From an uncultured Ruminococcus sp. (lineage in GTDB: Bacteria; Bacillota; Clostridia; Oscillospirales; Ruminococcaceae): a stretch of DNA of 8,973 bases. The position numbers were made by a program, and so were the translations under genes. The DNA lies in contig NZ_CAMHRZ010000139.1 of NCBI RefSeq assembly GCF_946187255.1, positions 1 through 8,973 on the forward strand, written 5' to 3'. Under the pieces are notes generated by a model, which was not told the origin of the DNA, searched no databases, and saw only the letters and a program-made list of their open reading frames with translations. Below, in pieces: positions 1 to 7,252 of this stretch; positions within the stretch are counted from its first letter, which is position 1; every line of letters starts with the position of its first letter.

Positions 1-53
1 CCTGTGACCCTCTGCTTGTAAGGCAGATGCTCTCCCAGCTGAGCTAAACCCCC
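1..53 (-). tRNA. tRNA-Val (anticodon UAC), 3' part cut by window edge
   Basis: Read on the minus strand from 53, the sequence begins with the acceptor strand GGGGGTT, then TA, a D-arm (GCTC...GAGC), and an anticodon stem TCTGC/GCAGA enclosing the seven-base loop CTTACAA. The loop gives anticodon TAC, which reads GUA valine codons. The variable region and the first bases of the T-arm follow before the window ends, so about 20 bases (rest of the T-arm, the 3' acceptor strand and any CCA) are missing. Other tRNA genes may follow outside the window. Because the 3' end is not visible, it cannot be tested as an attachment site. Confidence 0.93.
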
Positions 54-61
54 ATATTCTT

Positions 62-100
62 TTGTGAGGTTCGTTTCGTTTTTCGTTTTGTCCCTCACAA
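62..100 (-). other. Stem-loop in the tRNA-Val precursor leader
   Basis: An 8-bp perfect inverted repeat (TTGTGAGG at 93-100 and CCTCACAA at 62-69, read on the minus strand) encloses a 23-base purine-rich loop with repeated ACGAAA-type units. It fills almost the whole leader between the predicted transcription start (near 102) and the mature tRNA 5' end at 53. It would fold in the pre-tRNA transcript and could affect leader processing or stability. The fold is seen in the sequence; any role is inference. Confidence 0.5.
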
Positions 101-108
101 CAGTATCT

Positions 109-137
109 ATTATACACTATCATCGCCCATTTGTCAA
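109..137 (-). promoter_or_regulatory. Consensus sigma-A promoter for the tRNA-Val transcript
   Basis: On the minus strand a perfect -35 box TTGACA (137-132) and a perfect -10 box TATAAT (114-109) are separated by exactly 17 bases. The predicted start is near 102, giving a leader of about 50 bases before the tRNA. A fully consensus box fits a highly expressed stable-RNA gene. The remaining stretch at 138-250 is AT-rich with A and T runs, and I see no gene or clear site in it. Confidence 0.9.
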
Positions 138-250
138 GGGCTTTTTCAAAAAAAATCTCAAGTTTTTTCAGTTTGTGAAATACGGTGCGTGTCTTTTAAA
201 ATTCTTGAAAACTATTACCGATAATACACAAAGAAACCGCTCTTTTTCCT

Positions 251-290
251 CAAAAAAAATAACTGCGCCGACGGTTTTCGGCGCAGTTAT
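251..290 (-). terminator. Rho-independent terminator of the NTPase/HEPN operon
   Basis: A perfect 12-bp inverted repeat (259-270 with 279-290, arm ATAACTGCGCCG) with an 8-base loop lies 5 bases beyond the stop codon of the 348-residue gene. On the minus strand the stem is followed at once by a run of T (259-252). There is no T run on the plus-strand side, so the terminator acts in the minus direction only and separates this operon from the tRNA promoter at 137. Confidence 0.93.
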
Positions 291-295
291 GCGTG

Positions 296-1342
296 TTATT
301 GCACTATTATCTCTCTGAATCTTTTCAGCTCGATAACGTTCCAGTGACTGGAATCGTTCCTCGCAGCTTTTATAATGAACAGTCTGTCAAAGTCGGCTTT
401 ATCTGCGAACTTGTATTTCTCGCTGATGAAGAAAAGGTGCCCTATCTCCAGTTCGTTCACGCTGGTTATGAGCTGACCCGTCACGTTGTCCTTGAACGGG
501 AGATGCACCAGCAGGTCGTTGCGGTATTTCTCGGAGAAATACTTTCTGTACGCTTCCACTATGGGGAACACCAACTTTGTCTGCGCCTCCCACAAGGCGG
601 AGTCCACCAGCTTGGTGAGCTCGGTATAGCTCACCTTCTGCTCCATGAACACCTCCTGTACGGTCTTGTAGGGGTCCTCTATCAGATGTACGCCGCGTTC
701 CGCCAGACAGCCCGCCAGTTCGTAGTTTCCTGCGGACAGTGCGCTAGCAAACTCAGCTATGTACTGCTTCTCCTTTGCCGGTCGTCTCATCTCGGATACT
801 ATGGTCAGGCACAGCATCAGACAGTCGTATTCGGATATATAATCGGTGTAGCTGAACCTCGTCACCAGCTGCGATGCCGACGATGTGCCGTTGTTGAGCA
901 GTACGAATATACCGTGCTCGTCCTCCTCATCGAAGCAACCCAGATATTCCTCCGCCGATGCCAGCCATTCCGCCGCATTTTGCGTATTTATGCCCTCGAT
1001 ACAGACGTACTTCGTATTCAGCACCGTGTTTTTATTCTTCGCCATGAAGCTCTCATAACTCTCGCTCGCCCATATCTTGTTTTTCTCGTTGGGACCGCAG
1101 TACTTCTCATACAGGAATTTTCCTGCCGATCTCACCTTGGAAGCATCATGCACATCGAATGTCCTCTCGTCGCCGTGATGACTCAGAGCATTTTCCAGCG
1201 TATCCTTGAATACGTCCGCCCATGGCAGACCATCAGGGAAATCCACGATCACCGAGCGCCCCAGATAAAGGCAGTCCAGGATATCGCTCACCAGCCTGTT
1301 AGGGTTGGTTATCCTGTTCCACCAGAGCTCACCTGTGGTCAT
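296..1342 (-). CDS. HEPN-like putative ribonuclease, partner of the upstream STAND NTPase
   Basis: This 348-residue protein is not recognised as a named family. Its C-terminal third (about 240-348) is helical and ends in a hydrophobic helix carrying R328-N-D-S-S-H333, an Rx4H motif with a polar residue after the Arg, as in HEPN ribonucleases, followed by one last helix. The N-terminal part has a WW pair (7-8), a strand-like SVIVDFP (30-36), then LPW and a helix, and a later hydrophobic strand GIFVLLN (144-150). It resembles an alpha/beta NTPase fold that lacks a Walker A lysine. No signal peptide or membrane segment is seen, so it should be cytosolic. The ATG overlaps the stop of the upstream NTPase gene (ATGA), and AGGTGA lies 6-7 bases before it inside that gene, so translation is probably coupled. 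Known: HEPN proteins are often toxin or defence RNases. Inferred: this is the effector controlled by the NTPase. HEPN could instead be a non-catalytic binding module. Confidence 0.6.
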   Translation of the reverse strand: MTTGELWWNRITNPNRLVSDILDCLYLGRSVIVDFPDGLPWADVFKDTLENALSHHGDERTFDVHDASKVRSAGKFLYEKYCGPNEKNKIWASESYESFMAKNKNTVLNTKYVCIEGINTQNAAEWLASAEEYLGCFDEEDEHGIFVLLNNGTSSASQLVTRFSYTDYISEYDCLMLCLTIVSEMRRPAKEKQYIAEFASALSAGNYELAGCLAERGVHLIEDPYKTVQEVFMEQKVSYTELTKLVDSALWEAQTKLVFPIVEAYRKYFSEKYRNDLLVHLPFKDNVTGQLITSVNELEIGHLFFISEKYKFADKADFDRLFIIKAARNDSSHWNVIELKRFREIIVQ

Positions 1343-4300
1343 TCAGCGTCACCTGCTTTCATGTACTTCATCAGGTCTTTCTCCACTGTCTCTCTGCTTC
1401 CCAGCAGGTCACGGAAGCCCTCAGATGAGAACATATAGCGTCTGCCGTCGGGTGTCTCATCGGCTGTGATGATGTTAAGATCCCACATTTCCAGCAGTAT
1501 CTCGTCGAGCTGCTCGTCCTCCAGCGCCGTTATGGTCTTTATGCCGCAGGAAGCTGCCGCTTCGCGCATATCCGCCATAGAGTGACCCTTGATATCGGGC
1601 TGCTCAAAATAGAGATACGCAAGTATCAGCGCCAGCACCATATAGTAGGAGCCCTCGCTCTCGTCAACGGTAAGCGTCATCCACAGACGCTTGTCTATCT
1701 CCTCGGTGAAATTCTTATCCGAAAGCACCTTTTTGATATGGCTCTCCGTTACCTCATAGGGCGGAGTGTTGACCTCGTTGTAGCCCGCATAATCGTCATT
1801 CTGCAGAGCTTCCAGCAGCTTCTGACAGTACAGCTGTATAAGTCCGGGGAAGTAATTCGTCCTTGCAAGTATCAGCTGTATAACATCGGGCTCGAACCTG
1901 AATCCCATATACGCCAGCGCATGGGTCAGCAGTTCTGTGCCTTCGGGGCGCTGGAAAGGTCTTACAATTATAGACTCAAGGTGCGGCAGGACGCTGTTAT
2001 TGTAAAGTATCGAACGGTTGAAGTTACTCAGGCTGTGCAGACCTGCCATTACCAGTTTAAAGCGTCCTTCGGGCAGGTTCTTGAATACGGTTATGGGCTT
2101 GTAGTCCACTTCCTTGCAGCTGTCGATAAACCTGTCGGCTTCGTCCAGCATCAGCAGCAGATAGCCGATACGGGTATTCGGATCATCGTCATCAAGGCGC
2201 TTGCCGATATTTCTTGCCAGAGTATCCCAGTCCTCGCACTCACTGCCTTCGGGAAGTATATGCTTGTCCACCAGATTTTCGGATACTGCCTTTGCAGCTT
2301 CCCTGTGATCCATCTTGGTTATATCTATAACTATAGCTCTGTCGCCGTTGGCATTGCCGTCAATGTGCTTTGCAGCCATGCCCAGCAGTGCGGATTTACC
2401 CAGCTGACGGCCGCCGTATACCAGGTTGCATCCGTTTGGGTCCTCGATGCTCTTCAGTTCTGCCGCACGTCCCGTATAAAGCTCGGGCGGCATCTTGCCC
2501 AGTCTTGAAGTTGCCGAGAACGGCTGATAGTAGCAGAAAGGCATAGTCACCGACATCAGTGCCTTGTCTATGGTATTGCTCTGATAATGCAGTGCCAGAT
2601 AGTAAAGTATCACGCGGTCGATGAGCAGGAAGGTCTTGGAGAATGACTTCTCCTCTTTCAGCTTTCTTGCCAGGTGCTTTCTGTCAGCGAGTTTCAGCGC
2701 ATAGTCAAGCAGCACTATGGTGTGCTTGGAGGTAGTATTTATCTCCCTGTACTTGTCGATAAGTCTGTCCGCATCGAATTTTCCGTACAGGCATACCACT
2801 CTTATGCCCTCCTGTTCCAGCACTGAGCTGTATGCAGGCAGCGGATAGTGGTAATTCACCCTGCCCGACTGCTTTGCCTTTATAACAAGATAGGAATCGT
2901 CCGCTGTGCCCGCTTCCTCTGTGACAGTGATGTTGGCAAAGCCCAGATTATTCATCAGTTTCTCTACCTTCTGCGCACCTGCGGGTGTTCTGGTTATCCA
3001 GTTCTTTATAAGGCTCGCGCCGCCTCTGACGTCCTTTCTTGCGTTGTTCGTCATTTTCAGCAGTGCGACCTCGATGTCATTCTTGCCTGTGTATTTGCGC
3101 ACCGATGCGTCAAGGGTGACAGAAGCATCCTGCACCGCCTTGTAGTTGGTTGAATGTTCGTTGAGGAACGCGGTAAGATATCCGAAGGGCTCTATGGAGA
3201 AATCCGTCAGTTCCTTTGTATCGTTCCTGCGTATACAGTTCATCATATTCTCGGCAACGGAGAAGTTCCTGTCCGCGATGAAGCCCTTTATCTCCTCCTT
3301 GGAGTATATGCCCCATTCGTATTTCGGATTGAGTTCCAGCTCGTCCAGCTGACGGTTGAGACGCTCCGCAATTTCCTCAGAGGATGCGGTTATCGCTTCA
3401 TTATAGGCGCTGATGAGTCCCGCATAGAAGCCCAGATCGCAGCAGGTGAAGCATATACGGAAGAATATGTCGCTCTCCTTGACCATAGCGGTCTTTTCGC
3501 CGTTGATATCCGACAGCGCACCGTAGGACTGGTACAGCTCCAGCTGATTGAGGAAGTCCTCATGGATATCCTTCAGTCTCGCTCTGCCCATAGATACGCA
3601 TCTGTCGTAGTAATTGAACATATTGTGCTGAGATACCTCGTCGATATCCATCTCCTCAGCATACGAACGCAGCAGGCTCGCGCTCCTGAGATCGTTTTTG
3701 GAGATATCATTGCTGAACAGGTCATCTATCCTTTCAGCCAGACCCGGCAGCTGTGCCGCAGCATGACGCTCTATCCTCCTGAGGATATTGAAGCCCGGCT
3801 TGTCCATAAGGGTCGCGTATATCTCGGGGAGATAGCTGTCATCCAGCAGTATGTCATCGGTCAGCAGGAACTTGATATAGAAGAACTTCCTGCCGCTTTC
3901 CTCATAGCTTCCGTCCAGCTTTGCCAGCAGTTCTTTTACTGCATCGCTGAGTATGCGGATATCCCATCTGTCATCTTTATCCTGTCTGTCGGAGATGTAT
4001 TTGTCGATATCTCCCAGCATTGCTATCATATCATCGCGGTAGCCGAGATAGGTAGCTTTTGCGTGATAGTTCTCCTTATCGGATGCCCTTTCAGAAGCCT
4101 CTATCCAGTCGAACACGCATTTCAGCACGCGGATCATGCTTTCATGCACATTGCGCCTCTTGGGATCGATGAGACGCTCATAGGGTCTGTTGACGTTGCG
4201 CTTTTCAGCGATCATTATATCCCTCGCCTTATCCCAGCTGGCATCCAGCAGATCATCAAGGCGGGTATTATCTATATTGCTGAACTCAAAGGGTCTGCCG

Positions 4301-7014
4301 CTACGGATGAACGCTTCCGTCAGCCTTGTCTTTATCTCTTTCAGCTTTGAGGTATCATTGTCGCAGGCAGCATCGAGAGCGTATCTCAGTATGCTTTCGG
4401 GCTCGTTGAACAGCAGCTGCCTTGTACGCCTCAGCCTGCCCTTGCTCTCGAAGACGTTCTGCTTCATATCTATGCTTTCCCTGCACTTTACGGCAGCTTC
4501 CAGCACTCTGTCAAAGGATGCGGCATCCGTCTTGTAATCGGAGAATTCCGATACGCCCATACCCGTGATATTCCTGAAATCCACAAGTTTTTCCGCAAAC
4601 TGGAGCAGTGCGGGACAGTCCTTTGCCAGCTGCATCTCCTCCATGCTCTTGTAAAGGGCGGGATACTCGTAGTCGGGCTCCTCGGTCTGCTCAAACAGTG
4701 TCCTGAGTGCAGCCGCCGCCAGCATCGGTTCGTACATATCGGGCATTATATCCTTGAACTCCGTGAACCTGTACAGTATATCCGAGCTTGTAAGGCTCTC
4801 GTCATTTCCGGGAACGCCCGTAGCCGTTTTGAAACAGATATCAGCCGCTGTCAGCTCCTCCGCATACGTTCCTGCTCTGCCTGCGTAAGCGGCAGCCGCA
4901 AGATAGGTGATAACGCAGTAGAGCTGTTCCTTGCCGAAGGACATAGCCTTTTTGAGTATCTCCGCCGCAGGCACTTCAAGCACCACATCGTCGTGATATT
5001 CGCTTATCAGCGAAGCAAGATCACCGAAATCATAGGTCTCGGTCTCCTCCGTAAGCAGCTCGTCTTCATCAATGTCTGCCTCAGCTTCCTCCGCATCGTA
5101 GGATTCCTCGATATCGGCTTTCAGCTTTTCACGCTGTTCGGCACGCTTCTGCTCGATCTCCTGGAGTATGGCTTTCTTCTCCTTTGACTGGGAAAGAAGT
5201 ATATACTTCTCCGCATTGTCGTAGTCCTCCACCGTGAAATACAGGTTGGAAGTCTCGGGATAGATATAGGTATCACGCTGTATATAAAGGTCGGTGTGCC
5301 TTTTTTCGTTGACCTGCTTTATCCAGTATTCATACTGCTCGATAGCTTCGGGATACCTCTTCTGCCCGCGATAGCAGCGCGCCTTTTCACATACGCAGTA
5401 CAGTATCCTCTTGTACTCATGCTCACCCGAGAGCGCTATCAGCTCATCCAGCTGGCGCAGCGCCTTGTCGTACTTGTTCGCCTTCATATAGAACTGGTGT
5501 ATCACGCTCAGGTTTTTGACGGTATGCTTGATCTTATCGCCGTACTTTTCCATAAGCTCCGTCATTTTCAGAAGATAGTTGGCGGCGGGGTCGAGCTTGT
5601 CAAGGGCGAGATAGCAGTTCATCATGCCTATCAGCGCATCGTCGCGGAAGTCGTTCTCTATCAGCTTTTCGTATTCCTTTATTGCTTCAAAGTACTTCTG
5701 CGAGCTGAACAGGAAGTTTGCATAAGTCATACCGTGTTTTATCAGCGACGGGTCGGTGCATTTCCTTATCCTCACAGCGGCGAAGGCATTCAGGTTCTTT
5801 GAAAGGTAGAACTGCACATCCACAGGTTCAAAGTCCTTCTTCGACAGTCCGTCGATCTTGGCTCTGAAATTCGGGTCTGTGATATCCTTTGAATTGAAGG
5901 GATACTGCACTCCCGCTTCGTTCTCGATAACGCCCTTTCTTTCAAAGAAGTTGAAGGATACTATCCTGCCCACATACTCCTTGTTGAGGTCGGTCACAGG
6001 CACGTTCTGCCCGCTCTTGCCGCCCACATCGGATACGTCGGGAGTACCCGTTTCCGTTATATCGCCCGACTCGGACTCAGTGTGATACTCATTCAGCAGT
6101 TCGCTGAGCACATCATTGCTGCATACCCCTTTGAGTGCCTCCAGCATACTTCCGATATTAGACCTGTCGGGCAGATCCACATTCTTGTTCTTTGCCATAT
6201 TCACCAGAGACTCGTGGATACAGCTGCGGATGAATTCCTCGTCCCTGTTTTCAGCCACCAGGCTTACAGCCGCCATATCATTGAGTTCCGCAGAAGCTAT
6301 CTCCAGTGCCTGCAATGCTTCGCTGAGATATTCTCCCTTAGGGTCGCGCATGACATATTCCGCAGCAAATACTGCGGCATACCTGTAAAGCTCGGTGTCA
6401 TTTTCCTTTATCGCATGGGTCAGCGCACACAGATAGGCACTGTGTATATCATCCCCGTAAAAGAATGATATCGAAGCGTCGATAAAATTATTTGCCAGAT
6501 AATAGGCATATCCCACAAACAGATTGGCAGTCGGATCATAGTCCAGCCCGCGCTCTATGATTATGTTCCATACCTCGTTTGCGCCCGTTTCTATCTTCTG
6601 ACAGTCATGGGCAGTATTTCCCGCTCGTATCTTGCTGAGCTGTCCCTGCACGCTCATTCTGGTTTCACGGTCGAGTTTTTTGAATGTGTTTTCAAAATTG
6701 GTCAGTCCCGATGAGAACTTCGGCATATCCTCTTTCATCTTTTCGTATGAAAAAGCCGGCTTTGTTTTCACCGTTGTCTCCTTGGTCATTACCGCTGCGG
6801 GTACATTTACTTTGTCCGCCATTGTCCCCGAAACAAGTTCTATGCCCGCAATACCGCTGTAACGCAGCACTGCCTCCGTCATTATTTCGATGGAAAGTGA
6901 GTCTTTGCCGTCATTTTCGCAAACAACGCCTTCAAACGTAACGCCGTTTGTCTGGGTTATTCGCACGACCGTTCCTGCGGTCAGTCCTTTCAGTCGATTT
7001 TCGATGATGCTCAT
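1339..7014 (-). CDS. Giant STAND/AAA-type NTPase with LSm-like and cold-shock-like domains
   Basis: This is a 1,891-residue cytosolic protein. Domains in order: LSm-like beta module (about 8-63); helical segment (90-310); flexible acidic linker (311-343); cold-shock/OB-like module (348-417, GRIVSFNFFERKGVI then PFNSKDI); TPR-like helices (420-605); coiled coil and acidic hinge (609-664); long helical scaffold (665-1330); alpha/beta domain (1370-1500); P-loop NTPase with Walker A GGRQLGKS (1534-1541), Walker B LLLMLDEAD (1619-1627, D1624/E1625) and a sensor-like strand FKLVMAG (1652-1658); winged-helix-like C-terminus (about 1760-1880). This order, with N-terminal sensing modules, repeat scaffold and C-terminal NTPase, is unusual, but the parts are those of STAND signalling ATPases. 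The ATG at 7014 has AAGGAG (7030-7025) 10 bases upstream. The gene has its own promoter and overlaps the HEPN-like gene by 4 bases. It probably senses a nucleic acid or RNP and signals to that partner; the ligand is unknown. NTPase call is firm; LSm and CSD calls are pattern-based. Confidence 0.85.
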   Translation of the reverse strand: MSIIENRLKGLTAGTVVRITQTNGVTFEGVVCENDGKDSLSIEIMTEAVLRYSGIAGIELVSGTMADKVNVPAAVMTKETTVKTKPAFSYEKMKEDMPKFSSGLTNFENTFKKLDRETRMSVQGQLSKIRAGNTAHDCQKIETGANEVWNIIIERGLDYDPTANLFVGYAYYLANNFIDASISFFYGDDIHSAYLCALTHAIKENDTELYRYAAVFAAEYVMRDPKGEYLSEALQALEIASAELNDMAAVSLVAENRDEEFIRSCIHESLVNMAKNKNVDLPDRSNIGSMLEALKGVCSNDVLSELLNEYHTESESGDITETGTPDVSDVGGKSGQNVPVTDLNKEYVGRIVSFNFFERKGVIENEAGVQYPFNSKDITDPNFRAKIDGLSKKDFEPVDVQFYLSKNLNAFAAVRIRKCTDPSLIKHGMTYANFLFSSQKYFEAIKEYEKLIENDFRDDALIGMMNCYLALDKLDPAANYLLKMTELMEKYGDKIKHTVKNLSVIHQFYMKANKYDKALRQLDELIALSGEHEYKRILYCVCEKARCYRGQKRYPEAIEQYEYWIKQVNEKRHTDLYIQRDTYIYPETSNLYFTVEDYDNAEKYILLSQSKEKKAILQEIEQKRAEQREKLKADIEESYDAEEAEADIDEDELLTEETETYDFGDLASLISEYHDDVVLEVPAAEILKKAMSFGKEQLYCVITYLAAAAYAGRAGTYAEELTAADICFKTATGVPGNDESLTSSDILYRFTEFKDIMPDMYEPMLAAAALRTLFEQTEEPDYEYPALYKSMEEMQLAKDCPALLQFAEKLVDFRNITGMGVSEFSDYKTDAASFDRVLEAAVKCRESIDMKQNVFESKGRLRRTRQLLFNEPESILRYALDAACDNDTSKLKEIKTRLTEAFIRSGRPFEFSNIDNTRLDDLLDASWDKARDIMIAEKRNVNRPYERLIDPKRRNVHESMIRVLKCVFDWIEASERASDKENYHAKATYLGYRDDMIAMLGDIDKYISDRQDKDDRWDIRILSDAVKELLAKLDGSYEESGRKFFYIKFLLTDDILLDDSYLPEIYATLMDKPGFNILRRIERHAAAQLPGLAERIDDLFSNDISKNDLRSASLLRSYAEEMDIDEVSQHNMFNYYDRCVSMGRARLKDIHEDFLNQLELYQSYGALSDINGEKTAMVKESDIFFRICFTCCDLGFYAGLISAYNEAITASSEEIAERLNRQLDELELNPKYEWGIYSKEEIKGFIADRNFSVAENMMNCIRRNDTKELTDFSIEPFGYLTAFLNEHSTNYKAVQDASVTLDASVRKYTGKNDIEVALLKMTNNARKDVRGGASLIKNWITRTPAGAQKVEKLMNNLGFANITVTEEAGTADDSYLVIKAKQSGRVNYHYPLPAYSSVLEQEGIRVVCLYGKFDADRLIDKYREINTTSKHTIVLLDYALKLADRKHLARKLKEEKSFSKTFLLIDRVILYYLALHYQSNTIDKALMSVTMPFCYYQPFSATSRLGKMPPELYTGRAAELKSIEDPNGCNLVYGGRQLGKSALLGMAAKHIDGNANGDRAIVIDITKMDHREAAKAVSENLVDKHILPEGSECEDWDTLARNIGKRLDDDDPNTRIGYLLLMLDEADRFIDSCKEVDYKPITVFKNLPEGRFKLVMAGLHSLSNFNRSILYNNSVLPHLESIIVRPFQRPEGTELLTHALAYMGFRFEPDVIQLILARTNYFPGLIQLYCQKLLEALQNDDYAGYNEVNTPPYEVTESHIKKVLSDKNFTEEIDKRLWMTLTVDESEGSYYMVLALILAYLYFEQPDIKGHSMADMREAAASCGIKTITALEDEQLDEILLEMWDLNIITADETPDGRRYMFSSEGFRDLLGSRETVEKDLMKYMKAGDAE

Positions 7015-7040
7015 CTTTCATAAACTCCTTTTGATAAATT

Positions 7041-7061
7041 TCCCATTTGTTTTTCATGGGA
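7041..7061 (-). promoter_or_regulatory. Inverted repeat at the predicted 5' end of the NTPase mRNA
   Basis: A 6-bp inverted repeat (TCCCAT/ATGGGA) with a 9-base A-rich loop occupies 7041-7061, immediately after the predicted transcription start near 7062. It could be a small 5' stem-loop that stabilises the mRNA or an operator overlapping the start site. The Shine-Dalgarno site at 7025-7030 lies outside it. The repeat is visible; the role is a guess. Confidence 0.35.
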
Positions 7062-7068
7062 TAACTTT

Positions 7069-7097
7069 ATTATACAATAAAACAGACAGTTCGTCAA
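7069..7097 (-). promoter_or_regulatory. Sigma-A promoter of the NTPase/HEPN operon
   Basis: On the minus strand TTGACG (7097-7092) and a perfect TATAAT (7074-7069) are separated by 17 bases. The predicted start is near 7062, so the 5' UTR is about 48 bases. It lies downstream of the cyclase terminator, so the NTPase pair is transcribed on its own. A near-consensus box suggests constitutive expression unless an operator intervenes. Confidence 0.88.
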
Positions 7098-7205
7098 TAG
7101 TTTCTGTTCAATTACACACATATCGTTCTTTTGCTGTAAAAGTCTATTTATATAAAGCCGGCGGCTGTATAGTATCTATCATTTAACTGAATGGCAATAT
7201 TTTAC

Positions 7206-7242
7206 AAAAAATGAGTGCAGACGTTCGTTCGTCCGCACTCAT
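7206..7242 (-). terminator. Rho-independent terminator of the diguanylate cyclase gene
   Basis: A 13-bp stem (7230-7242 with 7211-7223, 6-base loop) lies 10 bases past the cyclase stop codon. On the minus-strand RNA all 13 positions pair, one as a G-U wobble; on the plus strand the same position would be an A-C mismatch. A run of six T (7211-7206) follows the stem on the minus strand. Both facts fix the orientation. Confidence 0.92.
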
Positions 7243-7252
7243 GGTATTTTAG

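Noticed and set aside
1..53. tRNA-Val as an integration site for a mobile island carrying the NTPase pair
   Set aside because: Integrases normally use the tRNA 3' end, which faces away from the pair and lies outside the window. No integrase, direct repeat or transposase is visible here.
399..593. Second minus-strand frame within the HEPN-like gene
   Set aside because: An overlapping out-of-frame shadow with low-complexity G/R/P-rich peptide; the same applies to 3110-3316 and 4488-4694.
293..1438. Long plus-strand open frame (381 codons) opposite the HEPN-like gene
   Set aside because: It is antisense to a gene with clear start, coupling and terminator. Its peptide has odd composition (rich in H, Q, V, R, Y and C) with no recognisable motif and no ribosome site or promoter.
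3154..4350. Long plus-strand open frame (398 codons) inside the NTPase gene
   Set aside because: It is a codon-bias shadow of the minus-strand reading frame. The same holds for the plus-strand frames at 1582-2508 and 5296-5802: no ribosome sites, no promoters, no domains.
6932..7021. Alternative ATG at 7021 upstream of the NTPase start
   Set aside because: It lies only 3 bases after AAGGAG and opens an out-of-frame run of 29 codons that ends inside the NTPase gene. The ATG at 7014 gives the full-length protein.
7156..7166. Short 11-base palindrome AGCCG-G-CGGCT between the cyclase terminator and the NTPase promoter
   Set aside because: Loop of one base cannot form a hairpin, and an 11-base symmetry of this kind is weak evidence for a protein site without comparison to other genomes.
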